From Archegozetes longisetosus (Eukaryota > Arthropoda > Arachnida > Sarcoptiformes > Trhypochthoniidae), in assembly GCA_018873245.2 (NCBI GenBank), contig JAEMBT020000003.1, positions 588,001 through 652,000 of the forward strand: a stretch of DNA of 64,000 bases, in the 5' to 3' direction. Numbering within the stretch: position 1 is the stretch's first letter; each line of letters begins with the position of its first letter. Shown piece by piece: positions 23,695 through 34,237 of the stretch. The notes under the pieces were generated by a model. That model saw only the letters and a list, made by a program, of their open reading frames with translations. It did no database searches and was not told the DNA's origin. A program made the translations under genes and the position numbers.

Positions 23695-25029
23695 TTAACA
23701 ATTGAGTTCATTCTGGTTGATAGCATGAATGTCTTTGAGCAAATTAGAGCAATAGAGACCTTGAATATTAGCCTTATGTGCGCTCTCTAAGATCCACTTG
23801 ATGCTACATCCACAATTGAACTTATTTCCATCAAGTTTCAACTTCAATCCATTGTCAACAAGTGGTTTGAAAACTTCTTCCGACAAATCTGTGAACTGGT
23901 TGTGTTCTAAACTTAGAGTTACGACTTTATTGTGCGGGAAAACAATTGACTTCTTGTTAAAACTACTTGATGACAAAAGATTGTATTGTAAGTCAATCAA
24001 AATCTCTCCCGAGTGATCGTCATTAAAACTAAACGCATTTTCATCTATTTTGGTCAACAAGTTTTGTTCAAGATTTATATGTGTTATGAGAGGCAAATGC
24101 TTGAAAGCGTTGGCACCAATTTTTTCAATCTTATTATGGTCCAGTTTTATAAGAGTGTGAGATTCAGCAGGAGTCTCGGGTCTGAAAGCATTTTCGGGTA
24201 CTTCCTATTGAGAGAAGCAACAACTGTAAAAAATATCGTAGAAAAATTAAAACTCGGCTTCAGTTCGATTTTAACCCGAATATTGCTCTAAATTACAAAA
24301 TTACTCAAGTATTAATAGACTCAACAGTGAGTAAACTCTTTCGCGCTTTAACCCTGAATTATTGAAGAATTTAAAGTGAACGTGATTTGGGCAACAATTA
24401 TAGACTCTTATCGAACTAAGGCCGAAAGTATTTCTCATACTTTAATAGCATTATAGTCAAACTCTACAGTTTGATAAACACGTAGATTATTAGCTAATTC
24501 GAAAATCCTGATATCACTCAAGAGTGGATTATTCCTAATTATAAGACGTCTCGAGTTCTGTTGAATAAAGGCTTGCGGATCGATATTTGTCAAGAGATTA
24601 TTGCTTTCTATATAAATACTCTCGAATGTTAAGTCTGGAAAATAGTTTCTTTCAATATGTGTTACGGAAGTTGAACTGATATGAAGTGTCCGAAAGTGTC
24701 CCTTTTGGACTCTGCTAGAAACTTTTAGTCCAACTGCCTTGAGCACTTCGTCATTGATTTCAGGTCCAATGCAATGGATTTGAGCCGACGTGTAGTACTT
24801 ACACGGAGCTACATACTCCGGCTCTATCTGCCCGAATGTACCGACAAATAATGTTGTTATAATTATGGCTAAAATTGCTGTGAAATTGAAAGAAATGTTG
24901 CTTTGTTATCAATTTTGTAAGAGTGTTCCAAAAATTATGCATTCATTTATTGAAATAATGGTAATTCAGATAGAAGTTTCCAGAAGAGTTGCAATCAAAA
25001 ATATGTTAATGCTTAAACTTACCATTCAT
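23695..25029 (-). CDS. Secreted LRR protein, paralogue D (inverted copy)
   Basis: Minus-strand exons 25023..25029 (seven bases, ATGAATG), 24441..24868 and 23695..24204 give 314 aa. The leader is MNAIIITTLFVGTFG. The N-terminal pair is APCKYYTSAQIHC, followed by INDEVLKAVGLKV. Repeats include KLDHNKIEKIGANAFKHLP and INLEQNLLTKIDENAF. The cap is CGCSIKWIL, GLYC and ELNC. The first intron is 154 bp in phase 1, the second 236 bp in phase 0 between Lys and Glu of NAIK|EVPENAF, exactly as in copy B. It is the only member on the minus strand, so this part of the cluster has been inverted or duplicated in inverse order. Confidence 0.9.
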
Positions 25030-25483
25030 TTTGAAATGATCAGTTGTATGACTTGAAAGAAATCGAACTTTCACGATAGTTATTTTACGTAAAAACTTCT
25101 TAAGGTTTAATTAATCTCAATACGCGTTATAATAGTTTCAATACCTTTATAGTAGGATTGTATGATTAGAGAGCATGTGTTCGAGTTCACAAAACTTGCA
25201 AATTATCTTTTCAAAATAGGAAAGGATCGTATCAAAACTAATCAAAATTAGTCATTACCTATTAATTCTTTAATAAACTTAGGGTTTCGTATTTTAAACC
25301 GAGATAAAAAGATGTATCCTATGTAATCTATGCAAAAAATTGAGCGTCTGTTCAAGGTTCTGAATTTTTTATTCCTCGTACCATTCACTTCATTTAATTT
25401 TCAATGTAATAAATGAATTCTAATTACTTTTTCCAAAGTTTTTTATTTATATTTTACTTAATTTCACCGAATCATTTATGGAT

Positions 25484-26023
25484 TTACAAATGTCTGCATT
25501 TAACCATTGGTGCGCCAATTGATTTAGTATCCAAATAGCATTTCTCATTTGGCGAACAGCCGCATACCTTCAGTAGAATGGTTATTTAGTTCAGAAATTT
25601 TTAAAGAGAAACATCAGATAAGATTAGATTTGATGAAACTTGCTCCTTTTAAATTATTAAAAAGACGTACCAACAATACTTTTATTCTCTTAAAATTGAA
25701 TTAATTTTGTATGACTATAGCTAAATCAAACTTATATAAAGGTATTGATTGCACGTAAAATCGGTCCAGAAGTTTAAACTTCTGGATAACTAACCCCCAA
25801 CTGTATTTACAAATTTAAAAATGGTCTTGAAATTGAATACCTCGAGGAGAGCGCAGAATTCACTTCCAGATGAATAACAACTCGAAACTTTGTCGACTTC
25901 GGCACAACATTCAGATTGATTACAATCTTTTTCAGAGACGCAATCTCTGTTAGATTCACAATAAATAATACAACTTATTATGATAAATAATTTTATAGTT
26001 AACTTCATCATTGAGATAAACAT
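25484..26023 (-). CDS. Small secreted ten-cysteine protein (colipase/prokineticin-like fold)
   Basis: Two exons on the minus strand, 25841..26023 and 25484..25567, join in phase 0 across a 273-base GT-AG intron to give 88 aa. A hydrophobic leader occupies the first ~22 residues. The mature part has ten cysteines, six in exon 1 and four in exon 2. Exon 1 shows C-x5-C-x4-CC then two single Cys; exon 2 begins with a C-x-C pair and has two more Cys. This count and the CC plus C-x-C landmarks match the colipase/prokineticin/MIT-like disulphide fold, which in arachnids includes both endogenous signalling peptides and venom components. Which applies here cannot be told from sequence. A second in-frame Met pair five and six residues in could be the true start. 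It lies alone between LRR copies D and E. Confidence 0.7.
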
Positions 26024-26416
26024 AAAACTCTCTTCTTAAAGATGTATTTTTATTATTCTTATTATAATTTGAATATTTTGTTAGCAATCGGAGAAATAGT
26101 TACTATAATAAAAATTATTATCAGAGTTTTTCTAATTTTTTTCTTCGATAATAATGTCCTTAATTTCATAATGATTAAGATCTGAACATAAGGCGCTTTT
26201 CTGTTTCTATGTTGTTTACTTCATTTATATTGACTATAGTAATCGAACAATTACATTTTCCATAAAGAAAGTGCAGAGCATATATATAACTATCTATAGC
26301 TTTGTATTTAGACAGGCAAAAATGTTATTTTATATCTTTTATTTTTAGCTATCATATAAAATAAAATTAATATCAGATAAAATTTTAAAAGCTATCAACA
26401 ACTTAAGGAATTGAAC

Positions 26417-27490
26417 ATGAGATGTAAGTTTAAGTAATTGTTTATGAAAGAAATTTTCAAACTTTAGAAAACTTTCTTTAAAAATAATAACTGTTGAAGA
26501 ACAAATAAAAGTTTTTAAAAATAAATTTCAGTGAAAATTACTCTGATAATTATCGCACAACTCATATATCACGTGGAATGCCTAGAAGATTTGAGTCCAT
26601 GTAAATATCAGCCTAAATTCGGTATTATATGCGATGGAAGCGTGGCAAAAATTACCGATGAAGCTCTGAAAATAGTCGGGTCAAAGCTAGCCAACAAAAC
26701 ATTTGAGAAAATACGGATTTTTAACACAAGTGTCATTAATATCCTGGAACATACTTTTGAAGAAACTATCTTCAGATCTATTGAGATATCAAACAATACT
26801 TTACTGAAAACGATAGAAGAAAATGCATTTAATAGAACGGATCGGTTTTGGGATCTATATATTCAACACAATTCTATCTTAGAAATTGATAGCATTTTCT
26901 CCCTGTATAAGTCTTTAAATCCTGTTACATTTTATGTCCAAGATCAGAATATCAAAGAAATACCACACAATGCGTTCAGGATTCCTGAATCGGAGAACAA
27001 GTTAGAGGCTATTATATTGTCAAGCAATAAAATAAGAGTAATTCGCAAGAATTCATTCACCGATTGCCCTAATATAAGATATATTGAGTTGAATAATAAT
27101 ATGATTGAAGTAGTAGAAGATTTTGGGTTCAATCTAACTGTTAGTAATACTTATCTCAACGAGATCAGACTTAGTAACAATAAATTAAAGACCAGTAGCT
27201 TCACGAATAATACTATTATTTTGAATAAGATGTCAGATAAGGTTCCGTTTTTGTTGCACTTGGAAAATAATAGTTTGACTGATTTGCCGGAGTTGGTATT
27301 CAAGCCTTGGTTTGAAGAAAATGATCATTTTCTTTATGCGAGTGGAAATCAGTTTAAGTGTGAATGCGATATGAAATGGATTTTACACCAGTCGAAAAAT
27401 CCTTCGGGTAACAAGAGATTTAATGAAATTTTTTGCCAAAATAAGAATAAGTTTATTGATTCGCTTTCTGATAAAGATTTCAATTGTTAA
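26417..27490 (+). CDS. Secreted LRR protein, paralogue E
   Basis: Exons 26417..26423 (seven bases, ATGAGAT) and 26532..27490 give 321 aa; the intron is 108 bp with GTAAGT/TTTCAG ends. The leader is MRLKITLIIIAQLIYHVEC. The N-terminal pair is SPCKYQPKFGIIC. The repeats include AIILSSNKIRVIRKNSF and HLENNSLTDLPELVFKPW. The cap is CECDMKWIL, IFC and a terminal NC. Several NxS/T sites (NKTF, NTSV, NNTL) suggest glycosylation. This is the most divergent copy; like A it lacks the second intron (NIKEIPHNAF is uninterrupted). AATAAA at about 27523 is a likely poly(A) signal. Confidence 0.9.
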
Positions 27491-27784
27491 CTAAAAGTTA
27501 TGTTTTAAGTTAATCTAACATTTAAATAAAGAGTTATTACTAAAAATGTTCACAACATTGTAACGTCAGTAAAATAAGTTAGAGAGCAAGCGTCACAATA
27601 AGCTATACGGCGTTCAATTCGTATGGATTTTAGCTTTAGAATGTCGAACGCACAAATTCTTAAACTTCTCAGTTCTAGCCACGAAATCGCTAATGAATTT
27701 CATAATAGAAAACTAGTTCGACAATTTGAACAATTTTATAAAAAACATAATCAAAAAGCAAAGCCACTCACTGTTAGGCACTTT

Positions 27785-28775
27785 ATCTAAATGGATTCCC
27801 CGACATAAGATCGAAGAGAAAATATCGAATGAAAAAAGATCGATTAATAATATCGTAAACAAAAAACCGAATACGACAAAAGACCGAATGCAACATGTGA
27901 TCTAATGCGAGATAAGGCAGAATACAATATAATTCAAAATTCTAATTGATATTTATATATAATGCTCTTATTTTCAATTTATTTGAATTTGTGAAACTAT
28001 ATACTGTACAATAAAAGCTCGATATAACGAATACTCAAGGAGTAGAAATTTTTGTTCCTTATATCATTCTGTATGTAATATCGAAAGTTGGAATGTATCA
28101 ACTTTTAGAGTTTATATTAAATAACAATATCAATTCAATAAAAAGAAGTACATTTAAAAAAAACTATTCATTTTCGTCTGAATATTATTCTTAAAGATAT
28201 TAACATCCGAAATTTCTTTTTTTATGAAATGAAACTTTCTGGGAAATACTGTCTTTGAAGTTATTAGTTTAAAAGCACTTAAAAATCAAAATATTATATC
28301 AGTTTAAAGTTGAAAACTTAATTTTAATACTATAATACTTATGAGAACTCTATAAGAAATATATTTTATATTGAATGTGTGCAGGCTTCATTGTATCTAC
28401 GTATGTTTACTGTATCGAAATGTCTTATATAGAGCTTCTACTGTATTTTGTCAAAGATCCGATTATTTTTTTTCTTACATATGAAATTATATAAATTTGA
28501 TCAATCATTTCATGTTTTATTGTACTAAAAAATTATAAATTTGATTAGTTCGAACTAAAGATTTGTTCTAATAATTTAATTTTAGATTTTGATATAACAT
28601 ATTTGACCCTATATTGCATTTAGTATTGTGTCGCATTCAATCATATGTCGTATTCGGTCTTATGTCGCATTCGATCATATGTCGCATTCGGTCTTTTTGT
28701 TTTCGATATTATTGATTCGATCTTTTTTCATTCGACATTCTTTCTTCGATCTTATGTCGTAATACCATCTAAATG
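27785..28775. mobile_element. Foldback-type element 2
   Basis: The element spans about 27794-28766, flanked by direct repeats ATCTAAATG (27785-27793 and 28767-28775; two further matching bases, GA, follow on both sides). Its inverted ends share CGACATAAGATCGAAG, TCGAATGAAAAAAGATCGA and AATAATATCG. On the right they continue into several degenerate copies of a ~17-base unit such as GTCGCATTCGATCATAT and GTCGTATTCGGTCTTAT. The middle is AT-rich and has no coding frame. Confidence 0.8.
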
Positions 28776-28789
28776 GAACTTAAAAGACG

Positions 28790-29340
28790 ATCGATTTATA
28801 ATATAATTAGTTGTATAGAGAATAACATACTGTTGAAAGGGCCCAATGGTCCGGACCATAAAGCCATCGTAATGAATCACAATAAGATTGAAAGTCTGAC
28901 CAGTAGTTTTGATGGAAAGCAAGGGGTTTCACAGAATAGACACTTATTTGTTCCCTAAAAACTGTGCCGTTGATTCAAAAATTGATTCTAAAGAGTGTGT
29001 GGCAAGCGATTGGTTTCATTCCTAAAGAAACATGGTGAAGACGGTAAGTAAGTTTTTCCGCTGGATCTGGCAACAGCCCATTACGCGAGTAACACTATCT
29101 CAATATTGAATAAATTTAATATAAAGTTTGTTGAACGCACATATAATGCGAACGTTCCCCAATTGCGGCCAATTTACAAGTTTTGAAGTTCCTTAAATCT
29201 AGCGTTTATAAAATGACTGAAAAGTCAAAAGTACTGATCATTTTGAAGACTCGCATTAGACAAAAGTTACGCAAAATTAGTCCAGAAGTCATAGTAAACC
29301 TGATGAAGTGAAGACCAATGCTCAAAAACAGTATATAGTT
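28790..29340 (+). pseudogene. Tc1/mariner-like transposase relic (C-terminal part)
   Basis: Frame 29055-29183 reads FPLDLATAHYASNTISILN and then VPQLRPIYKF, matching the catalytic-Asp and P-N-x-P-x-x-R-P-I regions of DDE transposases of the Tc1-like group common in arthropods. Around 29213-29311 another frame reads KTRIRQKLRKISPEVIVNL, the usual C-terminal tail. Several frame changes and stops separate the pieces. No terminal repeats were found, and the 5' part (28790-29050) is too decayed to align by eye. Confidence 0.6.
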
Positions 29341-30082
29341 GACCAAACTTTATGTTGAACCAAAGCTCGTTTAATGCTCTTTCAATGTATATATTAGTTT
29401 TTAAATTATGTTCAGTAATAAAAAAAAGTTATTGCACTTTGAATTTGGGCAAATTTTAGTAATTTCTTAAAAATAGCTTCTAGCCCTCGCGTACCCCCTA
29501 GTTGTGAGATCAGAAAATTTCATCTGGATGGACACAATTTAGTGCGATGAAAATTCTAATAATGTTGATAGTGGTAATTCTAGAATACTACTTTTGCTAA
29601 AGGAGAAGAAAATAAAGTTAGCTTGGATACTTAAGTGGTTTATTGAACAAGGAACTCTATTTCATCAAATTTTCCTAGTCCGGTATACTACTTTTTCATG
29701 TAAGTATCTTAAGAGAATCGGTTTACAATGACTTTTAATTAGAAACCGAGTCTCATGAACCCTACCGTTCACTAATTATGAGTTTTCAAATTGATGTTCT
29801 CAGTTAAAAGTCGTAACTTTGAAGTCGAATAATTCTAAAACTATACGTCATATGTAATTAAAATTTGCTTATTATGTTATAAAAGAATATTTATCAATGT
29901 AAGGGTAACGAAGGTTGATTGCTCAAGTAAGTGTTCACGATGAAGTTGGTTATATTTGCATCTAGCTTAGGTATTAGGGAGAAATGTGTTTTACTTGTGC
30001 GCAACAGTAACCATCTTTACCTAGCAAGATACACGCGTCGTTTTCTTAATCTAACCTAGCTAACTCAGCTTAATACAAAGAT
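29341..30082. other. Intergenic DNA
   Basis: No recognised feature between the Tc1-like relic and the hAT element. Confidence 0.45.
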
Positions 30083-30366
30083 GTAGCAAGTAGGGATGCC
30101 AACTCTCCAGCTTTTAGACCCCTTCTCCAGTCTCCAGCTCGACCCTTAAGCTGGAGGCTGTAATCTCTAGCCTTTATTCAACTTGTAGAAATATTTTAAA
30201 TTTCGAATGACTTAATGGAATGATTTAGAGTAAAACCAATTTTGATTCATGAAGTCTCAACTTAACATACAAGAGACTTTCACATGCGAACTAAACTTGT
30301 ATTCAATTCTATTTTAATCTTTCAATACTTAGCTCTAACAGCTATACAATAAATCAATACACTATA

Positions 30367-30961
30367 CTGACCAGACGTCCAGGAATAAGATATTCCGGGC
30401 ATAGTCCAGGATGGTGTCAGACCTGGACAGCAGAATGTCCAGGAATTAACTTTTCTGATAAAATATTATAGAAAAATTACATAAATCACAAAATCATTGA
30501 ATATATGAGCTGTAAATCATTTAAGAGAAAATAAAGATCTCTTAATATAAGTACAAAAATTGATAAATATTTATAGATATCTGATTATTAATAGAGACTA
30601 AAATAATAGAGACATAGAGAATAATAGTGATGGCTATTCTGGTTGGCAACGAATTTGCCGAAAGAGTGTTCAGTTTAATGAAAAAGGCTTGGAGAGACAA
30701 TAGGAGTCATGTTAATATTGATTTAATTAAATCTGAAATCCGTATTAAATCTAATTTTTCTATAGATTGTATTGAATTCAAATCTTATATTAAAGATAAT
30801 GAAAATGTTTTAAAAGCAGTTAAATGTAATGATAAATACAAATAAATAAGATTTTGTGTTATTCTAATAAAATTTGTTTAAAAAATTGTACAGGAGATGT
30901 CCATGAAATTATCGAATATTTTACTTTAATGTCCAGGTTTCCTAGTTTACCGCCTGGTCAG
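30367..30961 (+). mobile_element. Second hAT-derived element nested in the first
   Basis: Imperfect inverted ends CTGACCAGACGTCC and (right end, read inward) CTGACCAGGCGGTA. It carries 30627..30845 (+), a fragment reading EFAERVFSLMKKAWRDNRS and HVNIDLIKSEIRIKSNF, again the hAT C-terminal dimerisation region but from a different family than the host element. I could not find a convincing eight-base target duplication. Confidence 0.65.
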
Positions 30962-31012
30962 TCTACAATGCACGCTCATGGAAATTGATATCTTATCCTA
31001 ATAGGTATTGAG

Positions 31013-31238
31013 CAATTAATCAATTTTATGGAAAAAGGGCGGAAACGTCTTCTGAATTGTTGGCCTTTTTAATATTGATTTACTATAAAATACATTACAA
31101 TTAAAACTAAGCGCGCGTTCATTAGAACTGTTTTTCAGTGAATAAATCGAGGAAATTATTTTTAGTAATTCACTGTTAAAAAGGCCAACAATTCAGAAGG
31201 CGTTTCCGTCCTTTTTCTATAAAATTGATTAATTATTG
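31013..31238. mobile_element. Short inverted-repeat element (MITE)
   Basis: About 226 bp with nearly 60-base inverted ends: AATTAATCAATTTTAT, GAAAAAGG and CTTCTGAATTGTTGGCC occur at 31014-31072 and, inverted, at about 31178-31236. Non-coding. The target duplication is not clear (possibly TTGA). It may be the end of the hAT remnant or an independent insertion. Confidence 0.65.
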
Positions 31239-31622
31239 ATTTAGATAAACATGCTCACACTCGTTTAGTTTAGTTCGTATTTCATTTCATTGTGAATCAA
31301 TTGAAAATGATTTTATCAAACGGATATTTAGCTTAATGAAAAATTTATGGACAGACAAAAGAAATCGCCTAGCTGTACCTCAAGTTAAAGCTGAACTATG
31401 CATGAAATTTAGCTATTCTATGAGTTATACAGAGTTTTATAACCACGTATCAAAAGATTGCAAATTAATAGAAGCAGCTAAATCAGGAAAGAAATGATTT
31501 TGAAATTTAATATGTGTTCATTGTATAAATATGTGCTCAAATAAAAATTTTGTATATGAGGGCCCCTTTGATATTTTCCCACAGCTTTTAGGCTGAGAGG
31601 TGTTGGCATCCTTAATAGTAAG

Positions 31623-32995
31623 ACTGATACAAATTTTGATCTAAATTCAAGTATTTTAAAGAACTTGTTTATAGTACGACTTGAAAATAAAACGCGATTC
31701 ATTATTGCCTAAGCTGGGAGTAAATAAAACGAACTGCAACGCCAACCAAAGCCAACTGATCGTATATGCTGACAAAACATTATTTAAAATTTTGTAACTG
31801 ATTCTAATAATTGAACGAAATATTGTATGTTACAGTTGATGGAGATTCAACGAGATTCAAAAAAAGGAAAATTCTTAGTAATAACTAAAACCTTACTTAT
31901 ATGAAAAATACAGTTCGTTTTTCTCGCACGAAATTCTGATCTTGCTAAATGATGCTTTGAGCTGTGAGGCTTTTGCCCACTTGACCAACTCGCTGGCCTC
32001 GTCACTTGTCTCGCTCTATTTCACATCAAATTCAGACTTAAAATAGAAAATTTGTTTTATTTAATCAGTGCAAATCATATTTAAAACAATAAAAATTGAT
32101 TAATGTAACGTTGCGTTGAATTTTTGAGTACTAAAATTCTTTAACTAACGGAAAACTTCTTCCTTTGTATGAAAAGCATTTGAATCTAAACTGTTACTTC
32201 AAAAATCCATTCAAATAACAAGATATAATAATGAAATGTCAAGCCTGGAAGTCGAAAGTACTACTATAGTTACTTTAAAAGCAAATGACTTAATTACATT
32301 TTATATTCTGCTCAGCATTTAACTCAACGCAAAGCTAACCGAATGCTGTTAACAGAATTCTTTTATCATTTTATGATATAAGAGTTGACAATATTTATCA
32401 ATACTATAAATTTTTATTTATATCATTTAAAGAAATATGTAATCAATTAATCAATAAATAGAAAATCTCCTATCTATTGCATACCAAATTGAATAGAAAA
32501 AATTTCACCCAATTATTGCAAACTAGTGCATCGGAACAGTTTAACAGTTCATTTTCATATAATCTTTTGCTTTTTAGTGTAGTTCAACTTCCTATTTTTC
32601 TATTATTTTCATCGAATAATTCTTGCAATAATTTTTGACTTTTAGTCCAGATTAGTACAAAGATTTTAGTACAAGAATTATTGCTCAAGCTATAAAATGT
32701 GTCATCAGATTTTGAATTTACTGTTTTAGGAACATATTCAGGAATCTTATAGATATCCAAAACATTTTCGCGAGATATAGGCAGTTTTTTTATAGTAAGA
32801 CTAGTATCATTGGAAAAGTCTTCAAATTGTTGATTTAAAAATTTCTAATTCTCGTTCACAACTCACATTTAATATTCTTAGTTTGGACTCTTACAGAGAT
32901 AATTTTCCAGGTTTATACGCAAAATGTTTCTTGCCTTCCACTGTATTAGCTTTAATTCGAGTTTTCTAGAGCTCCAAAAGGGGCTCATTTCACTT
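31623..32995. other. Intergenic DNA
   Basis: AT-rich, with no recognised gene or element. Confidence 0.45.
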
Positions 32996-33513
32996 CTTGT
33001 AGTAGGTGTCTTATCACTTGAGCGAAACCCACTTGCGCGAAAGCAGTTGAGCGAAAGCGACTTAAGCGAAATTATATTTAAGCGAAAGCCATTTCAGCGA
33101 AAAAAATTTTATTTACAATGATTCTAATACCTGTTTATATTTTCTTATTTAGAACTATAATTAATTAGAAAATTGAGAGACTAGTCCTTATTCAAATAGC
33201 AGAGAATCACAAATTACATTCTATTTCTTCCTACTTAATTGTTTTGTATTACGTTATGAATATTATTAAATGATAAATGTTTCTTATTTAAGTTATTTTT
33301 GATCTCTATATATTGTACCAAAGAATGCCTTGAAATTAAGATTGATTTAAATGATACTTCATAGCCTCTTTATAAAAATGATTTAGCAAAGTTATAAGTA
33401 ATAAATTTCGCTTAAAAAGCTTTCGCTCAAATGAATTTTCCCTTAAGTGGCTTTCGCGCAAATGGCTTTCGCTTAAACGACTTTCGCGCAAGCGGCATAC
33501 AATCCTTGTAGTA
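32996..33513. mobile_element. Foldback-type element 3
   Basis: Element at about 33005-33504 with perfect flanking direct repeats CTTGTAGTA (32996-33004, 33505-33513; one more matching G follows). The left end has at least five degenerate copies of a ~14-base unit, TTGAGCGAAAGC-like (33014-33110); the right end has the same units inverted (GCTTTCGCTCAAATG, GCTTTCGCGCAAATG; 33405-33495). The ~290-base centre is unique and non-coding. This is the clearest example of the repeat-built inverted ends in the window. Confidence 0.85.
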
Positions 33514-33660
33514 GACTGTTGTACTTAGTCTTACTGTAACAACGATGTTTTAAACACTTGTTTTATTAAAAATGACTTTATTGACTAAATAAGTGCGAAG
33601 AACCATTGTTTATACAAATTATCGCGCTTTTATATAGAGCTCGGATTATAGTTTTAAAGA

Positions 33661-33705
33661 GTTGCACTTCTCTAGGGAAATGTGAAATTTTCAGAGAAGT
33701 GCAAC
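33661..33705. repeat. Perfect 13-bp inverted repeat
   Basis: GTTGCACTTCTCT at 33661-33673 is repeated inverted as AGAGAAGTGCAAC at 33693-33705, around a 19-base loop. It lies between two foldback elements. It could be a hairpin RNA seed or a short transposon footprint. Confidence 0.6.
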
Positions 33706-33793
33706 AAATAAACAAACAAAAGGATTAGATAGAGGTTTAGTATAGGTTAGGATTGTAAGTTAGAGTTTGCCTACACTTCTCAATCTTTGAGAT

Positions 33794-34237
33794 ATTTAAA
33801 CGGTGTCCTTCCGATTGACCAACAAATAAAAGACCAATAAATAAATGCCCAACAAATTTATGCTAAGGTTATTATTGAATAGCAATTCATTTAAGCAATG
33901 CTTAAGTAATGTTTTTTCTATAGTTAAAATTAGATAAAAAATTTTATTATTGGAAAATAAGAGTAAATATCAGTGCATTACTAATAAAAAGTTTTCAGAA
34001 AATTCAAAATTTGAAGACCCTTTTTTGAAATCTATAAAACATCTTATAAATGTGACTCGTTCAATAATCTGAAAACAGATGTTTATTTAATTATTTGATA
34101 AATTAAGAGATTTGATTTGTTGGGCATTTATTTGTTGGTCATTTAATTGTTGGTCTTTTATTTGTTGGGCTTTTCTTGTTGTGCTTTTGGTTTTTGGTCT
34201 TTCATTTGTTGGTCAATCGGAAGTAAACCATTTAAAC
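33794..34237. mobile_element. Foldback-type element 4
   Basis: Element 33802-34229, flanked by perfect 8-base direct repeats ATTTAAAC (33794-33801 and 34230-34237). The inverted ends start GGTGTCCTTCCGATTGACC and, from the right, GGTTTACTTCCGATTGACC. Inside them a ~14-base unit related to GACCAACAAATAAA is repeated two or three times on the left and about six times, inverted (TTTATTTGTTGGTC), on the right (34117-34213). Non-coding. Confidence 0.85.

Larger units (their letters stand above)
30083..31622 (+). mobile_element. hAT-family element, degenerate, with nested insertions
   Basis: Inverted ends TAGGGATGCCAAC (from 30091) and its near-complement ending at 31614 (read inward as TAAGGATGCCAAC) bound about 1.5 kb. 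Eight-base flanks GTAGCAAG (30083-30090) and ATAGTAAG (31615-31622) match at six of eight positions, as expected for an old hAT duplication. The only coding remnant is 31288..31497 (+), which reads FIKRIFSLMKNLWTDKRNRL and VKAELCMKFSYSMSYTEFY, the C-terminal dimerisation region of hAT transposases, with its own stop. Two other elements (30367-30961 and 31013-31238) sit inside it. Confidence 0.75.

Noticed and set aside
28773..28958. 61-codon frame at the start of the Tc1-like relic
   Set aside because: Does not align by eye with a transposase N-terminus and overlaps the foldback target duplication. Not called as a gene.
33005..33504. Possible CRISPR-like array
   Set aside because: Units are ~14 bases, degenerate and present in inverted arms with target duplications in a eukaryotic genome. 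This is a foldback transposon.
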